A DNA stretch of 64,000 nucleotides from Bacteroidota bacterium (GTDB lineage Bacteria; Bacteroidota; Bacteroidia; Cytophagales; Cyclobacteriaceae), in assembly GCA_018267285.1 (NCBI GenBank), contig JAFDYU010000015.1, forward strand, positions 1 through 64,000, given 5' to 3'. The notes beneath the pieces are model-generated. The model saw nothing but the letters and a program-made list of their open reading frames with translations. It made no database searches and had not been told where the DNA came from. A program made the position numbers and the translations under genes. Every line of letters starts with the position of its first letter. The stretch's first letter is position 1. Positions 16,145 to 24,421 of this stretch are shown here, piece by piece.

Positions 16145-16666
16145 GTGCAAAAAATCAAACTGATCTGCTTTTATGGCCCGGAGAGCACGGGCAAATCGTC
16201 CATGGCAAAACGAATGGCAGAAATCTATAATACGGAATTTGTGCCCGAGGTATCGCGCGAAATGATTTCGTCAAATGATTTTACAGTCGATGACATTATC
16301 AAAATTGGCCATGCACAGACCCAGCGCGTGTTTGAGAAAATGAATACGGCCAACAAAATTCTTTTCTGCGATACAGACCTGATCACCACCCAGATTTATT
16401 CAAAAAAATATCTGGGAATTGTACCGGAAATCTTACTCGAACTTGAAAACAAAATTCATTACGACAAATATTTTTTGTTTGATATCGATGTGCCCTGGGT
16501 TGCTGATGGACTACGCGACCTTGGCAACCAACGCAAAGAAATGATGAAAATTTTTAAAGAAGAATTGGAAGAAAGAGCTATTCAACCAACTCTTGTGCAC
16601 GGAAATTGGAGTGCGCGCGAAGAAATTATTAAAGTCGAAATTGAAAAAATACTTTCTTCTCGGTAA
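16145..16666 (+). CDS. NadR-kinase-like P-loop ATPase (vitamin-salvage kinase)
   Basis: The 173-residue protein has a Walker A loop FYGPESTGKSSM (GPESTGKS at residues 11-18), a switch-like PEVSREM segment and an FCDTDLITTQIY Walker-B-like segment. The closest arrangement I know is the C-terminal ribosylnicotinamide kinase domain of NadR, present here without an adenylyltransferase domain. Such stand-alone proteins often accompany PnuC-type genes and trap the imported vitamin by phosphorylation. With a TPP riboswitch next door, the substrate might be thiamin instead. Start is GTG at 16145. A toxin-antitoxin pair separates it from the PnuC gene. Confidence 0.82.
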   Translation: MQKIKLICFYGPESTGKSSMAKRMAEIYNTEFVPEVSREMISSNDFTVDDIIKIGHAQTQRVFEKMNTANKILFCDTDLITTQIYSKKYLGIVPEILLELENKIHYDKYFLFDIDVPWVADGLRDLGNQRKEMMKIFKEELEERAIQPTLVHGNWSAREEIIKVEIEKILSSR

Positions 16667-16677
16667 GTGAGTGTAGG

Positions 16678-17172
16678 TCAAAACTCAATCAATACTTGTC
16701 CCTTTTCCACACTGTCTCCTTTTTTTACTTTTACATTTTTAATGGTGCCCTCACCGGGCGATTTTAAAATATTTTCCATTTTCATCGCTTCCAAAATCAG
16801 CAGGGCATCTCCGGCTGCAACCGTATCACCGTCTTTCACTTTCAGGTCAATCACCAAACCAGGCATGGGGGCTTTCACGTGGTTTACTTTTGCCGATGCC
16901 CCATTGGCCATCCCCATTTTCTCCAACAGCAAATCGAATTTGTCTTTTACCTCAACGGTGTGAATTTTGTTGTTGATTTTTAAAACAAAAGTCTTTGAGG
17001 CTCGATCGGCTTTCACCACTTCTGCCCGATAACTTTTGTGCTCATGAATAACGTGAAAAATCCTATCAGCTAATTTTGCCAAATCCCACTGCCATTCTTT
17101 TCCATCGATGGTGAGCTGTTCATCGTTTTTAGCAACCTCAAAATTTTTTCCGTTTACCCTGACTTTATACAT
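16678..17172 (-). CDS. Biotin carboxyl carrier-like protein (biotinyl domain)
   Basis: The 164-residue protein ends in a full biotinyl/lipoyl domain (about residues 96-164) with the biotinylation motif ILEAMKMEN, where Lys131 would carry biotin. APMPGLVIDLKVKDGDTV and EKGQVLIEF mark the domain ends. The N-terminal 90 residues are a charged strand-rich region, as in the separate carrier subunits of acyl-CoA carboxylases (propionyl-CoA type) of Bacteroidota. No carboxylase or biotin carboxylase gene is adjacent, so its partners lie elsewhere. It converges on the kinase-like gene (11-base gap) and diverges from the riboswitch-controlled receptor. Confidence 0.9.
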   Translation of the reverse strand: MYKVRVNGKNFEVAKNDEQLTIDGKEWQWDLAKLADRIFHVIHEHKSYRAEVVKADRASKTFVLKINNKIHTVEVKDKFDLLLEKMGMANGASAKVNHVKAPMPGLVIDLKVKDGDTVAAGDALLILEAMKMENILKSPGEGTIKNVKVKKGDSVEKGQVLIEF

Positions 17173-17284
17173 AGTTCAAAAATAGAATATAGAAAATAGA
17201 ATACAGCGCATTGGATGAAAATTGTTGCCGCTTTTAACATTCTAAAAAATTAACATTCTCAATTTTAAATTCAAATTCTTCTCC

Positions 17285-17292
17285 TACATTTG
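17285..17292 (+). promoter_or_regulatory. -7 promoter box ahead of the TPP riboswitch
   Basis: TACATTTG matches the Bacteroidota -7 consensus TAnnTTTG and lies about 25 bases before the riboswitch, where a transcription start near 17297 would include the whole aptamer. No clear TTG -33 element is present at the expected distance. Confidence 0.45.
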
Positions 17293-17314
17293 CATCGTTT
17301 TGGAAAAATTCTGA

Positions 17315-17392
17315 AACAAGGGGTGCCTAAAAAACAACGGGCTGAGATTATACCCATAGAACCTGATGCCGGTAATGCGGCCGAAGGGAAGG
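17315..17392 (+). ncRNA. TPP riboswitch (THI box)
   Basis: The stretch contains the conserved thiamin-pyrophosphate aptamer blocks in order: AAGGGGTGCC (17318-17327), GGCTGAGATTATACCC (17339-17354), GAACCTGATGCCGG (17359-17372), TAATGC (17373-17378) and CGAAGGGAA (17382-17390). GGTGC with GGCTGAGA..TACCC forms the pyrimidine-sensor arm; ACCTGAT with GAAGGGAA forms the pyrophosphate arm. It lies between a -7 box and the receptor start at 17458. The 65 bases after it show no obvious terminator with a U run, so control may act on translation. Its presence shows that the long open frame reading through it from 17290 is not the protein start. Confidence 0.93.
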
Positions 17393-17457
17393 CAACGGTT
17401 AAACGTACGCACCACATTCCCCTGTGTGCTCTGCAAGGTTTAAACCAAAAAATTGTA

Positions 17458-19815
17458 ATGAAAAAAATTTTGTTCACGGCTATGGCCTTAGCGGTTTCGC
17501 TCGGTGTAATGGCGCAGTTCGTTATTTCCGGAACGGTGACGGATTCAAAGACGAAAAGATTTTTGACGGGTGCCACCGCCCAACTTGAAAATGAAAACGG
17601 CAGCCTCACCGATGAAGGTGGGCGGTTCGAACTAAAAGTAAATTCGGGAAAACATATCTTGACTGTACGATTCATCGGGTATGCCGAAATAAAAAAAGAA
17701 GTCGAAGTTTCGGGCAATTTGAATTTAGAAATTGAACTAACAGAGACCTCACAACTCACCGATGAGGTGGTAGTGTACGCCACGCGGGCACATGAAAACA
17801 GCCCGACAGCATTCTCAAACATTAGCAAGACCGTAATACAAAAACAAAACTTCGGCCAAGACCTGCCTTTTGTCTTGAACTGGACACCTTCGCTCGTCAC
17901 CACTTCCGATGCCGGTGCAGGCATTGGCTACACGGGTGTGCGCATTCGCGGAAGCGATGCCACCAGAATAAATGTAACCATCAATGGCATTGTGCTGAAC
18001 GATGCCGAAGAACAAGGTGTGTATTGGGTGGATGTGCCCGACATTGCCACATCAACGCAAAATATTCAGATCCAACGTGGAGTGGGAACTTCAACGAATG
18101 GCTCAGGTGCGTTTGGCGGCTCCATCAATTTGCAGACCAACACGCGCAGAGATCAACCGTATGCAGATGTGATCAATTCTTTCGGCTCGTTCGGCACTCA
18201 CCGCCACACAGTGGGCTTTGGCACAGGCATGAAGGGCAAGTTTGCATTCGATGGAAGAATGTCTTTGATCGGCTCGGACGGCTACATCGACCGCGCTACC
18301 TCCAATTTGAAATCGTATTATTTATCGGGCGGATATTACGGCAACAAAACTATGATCAAAGCCATAGTTTTTGGCGGCCAGGAAATTACCTACCAAAGTT
18401 GGTACGGAGTGCCTCAGGATAGCTTGAATACACATCGAACGTACAATTATTACACATATAAAAATCAGATTGATAATTACGCGCAAGATCACTATCAACT
18501 TCACTTCTCGCATCAAGTAAATAATGAACTTACTGCCAATGCAGCTCTGCACTACACCTACGGCCGTGGGTATTACGAAGAATACAAACCAGGCCAAGAC
18601 CTGGCAAGCTTTGGAATACAATATCCTGTCTTCGGAACTTCCAACACCGTGAAAACCTCCGATCTGGTGCGCAAACTTTGGCTCAACAACCGATTTTATG
18701 GAATGACTTGGTCGCTCAATTATCTGAAAGAAAACTGGAATTCTATTTTGGGTGGAGCTATCAACCGATACGATGGCGACCATTACGGAGAAATTGTTTG
18801 GGCACAGGTAGCCACTACTATTCCTCCCTTGTACCGGTATTATTTTAACAACGGTAAAAAACAAGATTTTAATATTTTTTGGAAAAACAGTGTAACACTC
18901 GCACAAAACCTTTTGGGGTTTGTCGATTTGCAATATAGGCGAGTGGATTATAAAGCTCTCGGCACCGATGACGGAAACACCCTTGTTAATTTCAACGTGC
19001 ATTACAATTTTTTCAACCCCAAAGTCGGGCTAACCTACACCCTCGCACCCGATCAGCAAATCTACGCATCGTATTGTGTGGGCAACCGCGAGCCCGTGCG
19101 CAGCGATTTTATCCAGGCACGGCCGGGGCAAATTCCGCAACACGAAACACTGAACGATTTTGAAGGAGGCTGGAGAATGCGCAAAAACAACATCGCTCTC
19201 ACCATCAACGGCTACTATATGGGCTACAAAAACCAGTTGGTGCTTACCGGCCAACTGAACAATGTAGGTGCACCCATCCGCACCAATGTGGCCAGCAGCT
19301 ATCGGGCCGGAATTGAAATTGATGGTGGCATTCAGTTCAACCAACATTTTACCTGGAACGCCAACCTCACTCTGAGCCAAAATAAAATCAAAAATTTTAC
19401 AGAAGTTCTATACGATGAAAATTATGTAGCGAGCGACATCCAACACAAAAACACCGACATCGCCTTTTCGCCCAATGTTATTGGAGGGTCGGTTTTCTTG
19501 TATCGCCCCATTAAAAGTGTGGAGTTGGGGTTGCTCACCAAATATGTTGGGCTTCAGTATCTGGACAACACCTCCAATCGCACACGCGCCATCGATCCGT
19601 ATTTGCTCAATGGCCTGAGGCTTACCTATTCTTTAAAGCCACAATGGATGCGCGATTTTTCTATAAGCCTGATGCTGAATAATATTTTCGATGTAAACTA
19701 TTCGAGCAACGGAACTACGTACCCGTACATGGCAGGCGGACAAGCCATTTCCGATAATTATTACTACCCGCAAGCCGGAAGAAATTATTTGCTAATGGTA
19801 GCGATGAGGTTTTAA
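17458..19815 (+). CDS. TonB-dependent outer-membrane receptor, thiamin-regulated
   Basis: The product, 785 residues from the ATG at 17458, has a signal peptide (MKKILFTAMALAVSLGVMAQ) and then a carboxypeptidase-regulatory-like domain (about residues 22-100). A plug domain follows (SLVTTSDAGAGIGYTGVRIRG, VYWVDVPDIATSTQNIQIQRG), then a 22-strand-type beta barrel ending in NYLLMVAMRF with the terminal aromatic residue typical of outer-membrane proteins. A TPP riboswitch lies in its leader, so it very likely imports thiamin or a thiamin precursor across the outer membrane using TonB energy. The PnuC-type transporter and kinase-like gene just upstream would give the inner-membrane and trapping steps. 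Confidence 0.92.
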   Translation: MKKILFTAMALAVSLGVMAQFVISGTVTDSKTKRFLTGATAQLENENGSLTDEGGRFELKVNSGKHILTVRFIGYAEIKKEVEVSGNLNLEIELTETSQLTDEVVVYATRAHENSPTAFSNISKTVIQKQNFGQDLPFVLNWTPSLVTTSDAGAGIGYTGVRIRGSDATRINVTINGIVLNDAEEQGVYWVDVPDIATSTQNIQIQRGVGTSTNGSGAFGGSINLQTNTRRDQPYADVINSFGSFGTHRHTVGFGTGMKGKFAFDGRMSLIGSDGYIDRATSNLKSYYLSGGYYGNKTMIKAIVFGGQEITYQSWYGVPQDSLNTHRTYNYYTYKNQIDNYAQDHYQLHFSHQVNNELTANAALHYTYGRGYYEEYKPGQDLASFGIQYPVFGTSNTVKTSDLVRKLWLNNRFYGMTWSLNYLKENWNSILGGAINRYDGDHYGEIVWAQVATTIPPLYRYYFNNGKKQDFNIFWKNSVTLAQNLLGFVDLQYRRVDYKALGTDDGNTLVNFNVHYNFFNPKVGLTYTLAPDQQIYASYCVGNREPVRSDFIQARPGQIPQHETLNDFEGGWRMRKNNIALTINGYYMGYKNQLVLTGQLNNVGAPIRTNVASSYRAGIEIDGGIQFNQHFTWNANLTLSQNKIKNFTEVLYDENYVASDIQHKNTDIAFSPNVIGGSVFLYRPIKSVELGLLTKYVGLQYLDNTSNRTRAIDPYLLNGLRLTYSLKPQWMRDFSISLMLNNIFDVNYSSNGTTYPYMAGGQAISDNYYYPQAGRNYLLMVAMRF

Positions 19816-19839
19816 ATCGGATTGTTGGCTATTGGATTC

Positions 19840-19868
19840 TTGTACTAAGATCCAGTATCCTATCTTTG
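19840..19868 (+). promoter_or_regulatory. Promoter of the UbiA-family gene
   Basis: TTG (19840-19842), an 18-base spacer and TATCTTTG (19861-19868) match the Bacteroidota consensus in both boxes and spacing. The start codon at 19873 lies only four bases after the -7 box, so the transcript would have almost no leader. Confidence 0.5.
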
Positions 19869-19872
19869 CCGA

Positions 19873-20715
19873 ATGCCTTCTCAGCAATTCTCGCTCACAG
19901 GTTTCCTCAAACTCACCCGTTTTTGGAATCTGTTGATCATTGGGTTGTCGCAGTATTTTGCAGCTTATTTTTTACTCTCTAAAATAATTTTCGATTTCCA
20001 TTTATTACTGTTGTCGTCTTCTACCATGATCATTGCAGCTGCGGGCTACATCATCAACGATTATTATGATGTAAAAATCGATTTGATCAACAAACCTGAG
20101 CGCGTGGTAATTGGCAAACAAGTGGCGCGCAGGTATGCGTTGTTATTTCACACGGTTCTTTCGATTGTAGGTACGGCTATCGGTTTTATGCTGAATTGGA
20201 AAATCGGGGTGATCAATTTTCTATCGGCTTTTCTTTTGTGGTGGTATTCCAACTCGCTCAAACGGCAACCGTTTGTAGGAAATTTTGTGGTGGCGTTGCT
20301 TACTGGCCTTTCTATTTTATTGATCAATGTATTTTATGAGATGAGCCAAACTCTGGTGCTGATCTATTCCATTTTTGCATTAGTAATGACGCTGATCCGC
20401 GAGCTGGTGAAAGACATGGAAGACCTGAAAGGCGACAATACCTTTGGTTGCAAAACGCTGCCTATTATTTGGGGACTGCGGAGAACCAAATTTCTGATTT
20501 ATTTTTTGATGTTGGTTTTGTTTGGGTCAGTGATTTACATCAACGATGTTTTTACAAAACTGCCGCTGCTTTATTTTTTCGTCTTTCTTTTTTTGCCCTT
20601 GGTTTTTCTTTTTGCAAGATTGCTTCGTGCAGACACCAAAAAAGATTTTTATTCATTAAGCCAATGGTGTAAAATAGTAATGTTGTTGGGTGTTGTTAGT
20701 ATGGGTTTTATTTAG
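19873..20715 (+). CDS. UbiA-superfamily prenyltransferase
   Basis: The 280-residue integral membrane enzyme has both Asp-rich prenyl-diphosphate/Mg2+ motifs: NDYYDVKID (residues 62-70) and DMEDLKGD (181-188). About eight to nine transmembrane helices lie around them. UbiA members move a prenyl group onto an aromatic or glycerol-phosphate acceptor. Bacteroidota homologues are often labelled geranylgeranylglycerol-phosphate geranylgeranyltransferase, but the acceptor is not predictable by eye; quinone or heme prenylation remains possible. purN starts 9 bases downstream, so the two may be co-transcribed. Confidence 0.88.
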   Translation: MPSQQFSLTGFLKLTRFWNLLIIGLSQYFAAYFLLSKIIFDFHLLLLSSSTMIIAAAGYIINDYYDVKIDLINKPERVVIGKQVARRYALLFHTVLSIVGTAIGFMLNWKIGVINFLSAFLLWWYSNSLKRQPFVGNFVVALLTGLSILLINVFYEMSQTLVLIYSIFALVMTLIRELVKDMEDLKGDNTFGCKTLPIIWGLRRTKFLIYFLMLVLFGSVIYINDVFTKLPLLYFFVFLFLPLVFLFARLLRADTKKDFYSLSQWCKIVMLLGVVSMGFI

Positions 20716-20724
20716 TTTAGGATA

Positions 20725-21324
20725 ATGAAAAAATCAAGGCTTGCCATTTTTGCTTCCGGCAGCGGCACCAATGCCGAGGCAATCATGGCTTATTTTCAAA
20801 ACCACTCAAACATTGAAGTGGCGGCTGTGGTTACCAACAAAGCCGATGCCTTTGTGCTGGAGCGTGCAAAAAAATTTAACGTCTCCACAAAAGTTTTCAG
20901 CAACAATCAATTCCGCGAATGCGATGAAGTAACGATGTGGCTGGAAGAAAACAAAATCACTCACATCGTACTAGCGGGTTTTCTTTTATTGATACCGGAA
21001 AAATTGATTGAAGCATTTTCGAAAAAGATTGTGAATATTCACCCCTCTCTTCTCCCAAAATTTGGCGGCAAAGGAATGCACGGCATGAATGTGCATAACG
21101 CTGTAAAGGCTGCGGGCGAAACCGAAACAGGAATCACCATTCATTTAGTGAATGAACAATACGATGAAGGGGAAATTTTAGCTCAGGTAAAATGTACAAT
21201 CGAGCCCAACGATAATGCAGAGGCAATCGCCAAAAAAGTATTGCAACTTGAACATGAAAATTATCCTAAGATTATCGAGCAATGGGCGACACTCCCATTT
21301 CCAAGGGGTAATGAAAAGAGTTGA
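20725..21324 (+). CDS. purN: Phosphoribosylglycinamide formyltransferase (PurN)
   Basis: The 199-residue enzyme transfers a formyl group from 10-formyltetrahydrofolate to GAR, the third step of purine synthesis. The phosphate loop FASGSGTNAEAI is at residues 9-20. The catalytic triad is intact: Asn104 and His106 in NIHPSLLPKF, and Asp147 in NEQYDEGEIL. The length is normal. It follows the UbiA-type gene closely, while other purine genes in the window (purE, purK) lie 27 kb away. Confidence 0.95.
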   Translation: MKKSRLAIFASGSGTNAEAIMAYFQNHSNIEVAAVVTNKADAFVLERAKKFNVSTKVFSNNQFRECDEVTMWLEENKITHIVLAGFLLLIPEKLIEAFSKKIVNIHPSLLPKFGGKGMHGMNVHNAVKAAGETETGITIHLVNEQYDEGEILAQVKCTIEPNDNAEAIAKKVLQLEHENYPKIIEQWATLPFPRGNEKS

Positions 21325-21326
21325 GG

Positions 21327-21776
21327 TCACTTCTTCAGCGGATCAGCCCATTTAAAATCATCCGCTTTTGGAAATTCATTAAATAGGTTCTGAATTTCTG
21401 TATGGGGTACCGTAAGCTTTCTTTTTGCCAGGTCGATCCACGCACCGTCTATATTGATAACGGCAGCTAAGGTTTTATCTTCTTTGTAAAAATGATGGCG
21501 GATGCTCCAACGCGAAAAATCGGGCAAAGATCGCAGCAGTTGCAGATCAACCGAAATCTTGTCTTCAAATTTTATCTCTCTTTTAAATATTGCCTCTTCT
21601 CTGAAAAGTATGGGGCCAATGTGGAGCTCTTCCAATCGCTGCGTGGTAAGGCCCTGTTTGGCAAAACAAGTTATGCGCACCATCGCACCATAATCGTAAT
21701 AAGCAGAATGGCGCAAATGACGGTTTTGGTCTATGTCGGACCACCGTATTTGAATAGGCAATGAAAATAGTTCCAT
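21327..21776 (-). CDS. Hotdog-fold acyl-CoA thioesterase-like protein
   Basis: The product, 149 residues from the ATG at 21776 (MELFSLPIQIRWSDIDQNRH), has the hotdog thioesterase pattern. The WSDIDQNRHLRHSAYYDYGA segment contains the active-site Asp and the central helix, as in 4-hydroxybenzoyl-CoA and YbgC-like thioesterases. Its function is probably hydrolysis of a short acyl-CoA or acyl-ACP thioester; the substrate is unknown. An ATG seven codons earlier is open but would add a short unconserved tail. It converges on purN with a 2-base gap. Confidence 0.8.
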   Translation of the reverse strand: MELFSLPIQIRWSDIDQNRHLRHSAYYDYGAMVRITCFAKQGLTTQRLEELHIGPILFREEAIFKREIKFEDKISVDLQLLRSLPDFSRWSIRHHFYKEDKTLAAVINIDGAWIDLAKRKLTVPHTEIQNLFNEFPKADDFKWADPLKK

Positions 21777-21883
21777 ATCATTAAGCAAAGGCAGCACCTA
21801 CGAAGACACCGCGATTCCAGTTTAATTCCCCGAAACTGTGGTTCGTATTTTTTTAGTGAAGTTGATCTCCGCTCTTTGAAAAA

Positions 21884-22738
21884 CTACTTCTTGTTTTCAA
21901 ATGCTTCCAACAACTTTACCCCGCTGGTGCCCAGGTTGGCAAAAAGGATTTTCTTGTACTCGGGCGATTTTAAATATTCTGCTGTTAGGAATTTCGCCAT
22001 TAATGGTGACCAATCGTTGCTCTTAGGCATAATGATGCCGAATTCTTCGGAAGATTCATCGCCCACTTCGTGCCGTTTAATCGGCAAGCCTTGACGTTGT
22101 GCATTCAGATAAAAAGTAAAATCGGTGTTGGTAAATGATTTTTTGTCTTTTACAATGCCATCAATGGCCGCCTGGTTGCTTTCAACGCGTTGAATCACAG
22201 CCGAGGGGATATACTTTTCTTTTAATCGGATCACTACTTTCTCATTGGTGGAACCGGCTACAGCAATGCCTTTGAAATTGGCAAACGTGGTTGCCGCATT
22301 TTCTAAACTAGTAAGAGTAGGCACATCTTTGTGAGTACATAATAATGATATGTTTTTAATAAACGCTGGGCTGAAATTATATTCTTTCTTGCGTGCTTCT
22401 GTGATGGTGATGTTTCCCAGTCCAAACACTCCGCCTTTCCCGGCTTTCACTTCCTGTAAAAATCCGTTGAAGTCGTCCGGATCTTTTCCTTTATACTCGT
22501 AGGTAACTTTTATTCCTTCGGTGCGCTGAATAAATTCAGCAAATTTTTTTATTACCTCAACGGCAATACCTTGAACAGAGCCATCGGTTTGTTTGCTTGC
22601 AAAATTGGGCGTTTCGGAGTAGGCCAACGCCCACGTTGCTTTTTTCGAAGCCTTGGCTTGTGCATAGGTTGTTCCCGCTAATTGTGCGTGTGCTACAAAA
22701 CAGATTGATAGACAAATAACCACTAAAAAATTTTTCAT
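21884..22738 (-). CDS. Periplasmic solute-binding protein (family 3)
   Basis: The 284-residue protein begins with a cleavable signal peptide (MKNFLVVICLSICFVAHAQ). The two lobes follow the amino-acid-binding family 3 pattern: WALAYSETPNFASKQTDGSV then GIAVEVIKKF, VFGLGNITITEARKKEYNFS (the ligand-pocket loop) and GIAVAGSTNEKVV. No ABC permease or ATPase gene is adjacent, so it may act as a stand-alone sensor or with a transporter elsewhere. The gene is divergent from mqo, sharing a 105-base intergenic region. Confidence 0.85.
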   Translation of the reverse strand: MKNFLVVICLSICFVAHAQLAGTTYAQAKASKKATWALAYSETPNFASKQTDGSVQGIAVEVIKKFAEFIQRTEGIKVTYEYKGKDPDDFNGFLQEVKAGKGGVFGLGNITITEARKKEYNFSPAFIKNISLLCTHKDVPTLTSLENAATTFANFKGIAVAGSTNEKVVIRLKEKYIPSAVIQRVESNQAAIDGIVKDKKSFTNTDFTFYLNAQRQGLPIKRHEVGDESSEEFGIIMPKSNDWSPLMAKFLTAEYLKSPEYKKILFANLGTSGVKLLEAFENKK

Positions 22739-22843
22739 AACGGTTGATCGGTTGGTTCGCTCAAATATTAATAAAAAATTTATGAATTACCCGACTAAAC
22801 CATCGAATTCATTACACTAACTTCGGAGCTTTAAAATTTATTT

Positions 22844-24346
22844 ATGTCACAGGCTGTTCGTCCGCTTGCATTAAAATCAGATGTTGTGCTCATGGGTGCC
22901 GGAATTATGAGCGCCACACTCGGCATGATCTTGAAAGAACTTAATCCAGATATCACGATTCAAATATTTGAACGATTGAGCATTGCGGGTACCGAAAGTT
23001 CCGGTGCCTGGAACAACGCAGGCACAGGCCACTCGGCTTTTTGCGAATTAAATTACACACCGCAGAAAGCCGATGGTACGATTGATATTTCAAAGGCTGT
23101 AAAAATTGCTGAGCAGTTCGAATTCTCCCGCGAATTTTGGTCGTACCTCGTTGAGAAAAACTATTTGTCGAATCCGGCTGATTTTATCTCGTCTACGCCA
23201 CACATGAGTTTTGTGTGGGGAAACGACAACGTAAATTTTTTGCGTAAACGATACGATGCCTTAAAGGCAAGCCCTTTCTTTAAAGACATGGAGTATACGG
23301 AAGACAAAAAAATAATTACAAACTGGATTCCGCTGGTGATGCGTGGCCGCGACTCAAATCAACCCGTGGCCGCTACCCGTATGCCCTGGGGCACTGATGT
23401 TAACTTTGGCGCACTCACCCGCAACATGATTCACCGCCTTGAAAAAATGAAAGGCGTAACGGTTCATTACAATGTGGAAGCACTTGATCTTGACCCTGAC
23501 GGAAAAGGAGGCTGGGATGTGTTCGTCCGAAATTTATTGAACAAACAAAAAGGTAAAACCAACACTAGGTTTGTGTTTATCGGGGCTGGCGGTGCAACGC
23601 TGCATTTGCTCAAACGGGCAGAGATCAAAGAGCGAAACGGCTACGGTGGTTTCCCGGTAAGCGGCCTGTGGTTACGGTGCATGAATGAAGAAATCATACA
23701 ACTGCACCACGCCAAGGTCTATGGCAAAGCCACCGTGGGCTCACCGCCCATGTCGGTGCCACACATAGACTCGCGGATGATCGATGGAAAAAAGGAATTG
23801 CTGTTTGGCCCTTTTGCGGGGTTCTCCACTAAGTTTTTAAAGAATGGTTCCTTGCTCGACTTGCCCAAGTCCATCAAGTTCGACAATCTTATCCCAATGA
23901 TTTTTGCCGGCATGCACAACTTGCCGCTCACTAAATATTTGATCGAGCAACTGCGGCTGACACACGAAGACCGTATTGCAGCATTGCGTGAGTATGTGCC
24001 CGAAGCCAAACCCGATGACTGGGAATTGTTGGAGGCAGGCCAGCGTGTTCAGGTAATTAAGAAAGATAAAAAAGAAGGCGGCATCCTTGAATTTGGAACG
24101 GAGATGGTTGTCTCTGAAGATGGAACTGTTGCCGCATTGCTTGGAGCCTCGCCCGGTGCTTCAACGGCAGCCGCTGCCATGCTCACCTTGTTACCCAAAT
24201 GTTTTAAAAAGGAAAGTAAAACCGATGCCTGGCAAAATAAACTTAAAGAAATGGTGCCGTCCTTTGCCCATTCTTTATCAAAAGACGAGGCTGTATTGGC
24301 CAAAGTACGAAACAGAACCAACAAGCTATTAGGTTTAAGCACTTAG
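22844..24346 (+). CDS. mqo: Malate:quinone oxidoreductase
   Basis: The 500-residue FAD-dependent, membrane-associated enzyme oxidises malate to oxaloacetate and reduces quinone, replacing or supplementing malate dehydrogenase in the citric acid cycle. The FAD loop is VVLMGAGIMSATLGMIL near residues 15-31. Further family blocks are SSGAWNNAGTGHSAFCELNY, FVFIGAGGATLHLLKRAEI and GFPVSGLWLRC. A C-terminal segment LGASPGASTAAAAML binds FAD. The length fits the family. No membrane helix is expected or seen, consistent with peripheral attachment. Confidence 0.95.
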   Translation: MSQAVRPLALKSDVVLMGAGIMSATLGMILKELNPDITIQIFERLSIAGTESSGAWNNAGTGHSAFCELNYTPQKADGTIDISKAVKIAEQFEFSREFWSYLVEKNYLSNPADFISSTPHMSFVWGNDNVNFLRKRYDALKASPFFKDMEYTEDKKIITNWIPLVMRGRDSNQPVAATRMPWGTDVNFGALTRNMIHRLEKMKGVTVHYNVEALDLDPDGKGGWDVFVRNLLNKQKGKTNTRFVFIGAGGATLHLLKRAEIKERNGYGGFPVSGLWLRCMNEEIIQLHHAKVYGKATVGSPPMSVPHIDSRMIDGKKELLFGPFAGFSTKFLKNGSLLDLPKSIKFDNLIPMIFAGMHNLPLTKYLIEQLRLTHEDRIAALREYVPEAKPDDWELLEAGQRVQVIKKDKKEGGILEFGTEMVVSEDGTVAALLGASPGASTAAAAMLTLLPKCFKKESKTDAWQNKLKEMVPSFAHSLSKDEAVLAKVRNRTNKLLGLST

Positions 24347-24421
24347 ATCACTTTTATAGTAAAGTGTTATTTGTTTGCACTATTGTGTTACCTTAATTCA
24401 ACTTTCAAAAACCCAAATCCT

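Noticed and set aside
17290-17457. N-terminal extension of the TonB receptor from an upstream TTG
   Set aside because: The region encodes the TPP aptamer, and the true signal peptide starts at 17458.
18322-19002. Minus-strand frame of 226 codons inside the TonB receptor gene
   Set aside because: The receptor reading frame is continuous and family-like; the antisense frame is not.
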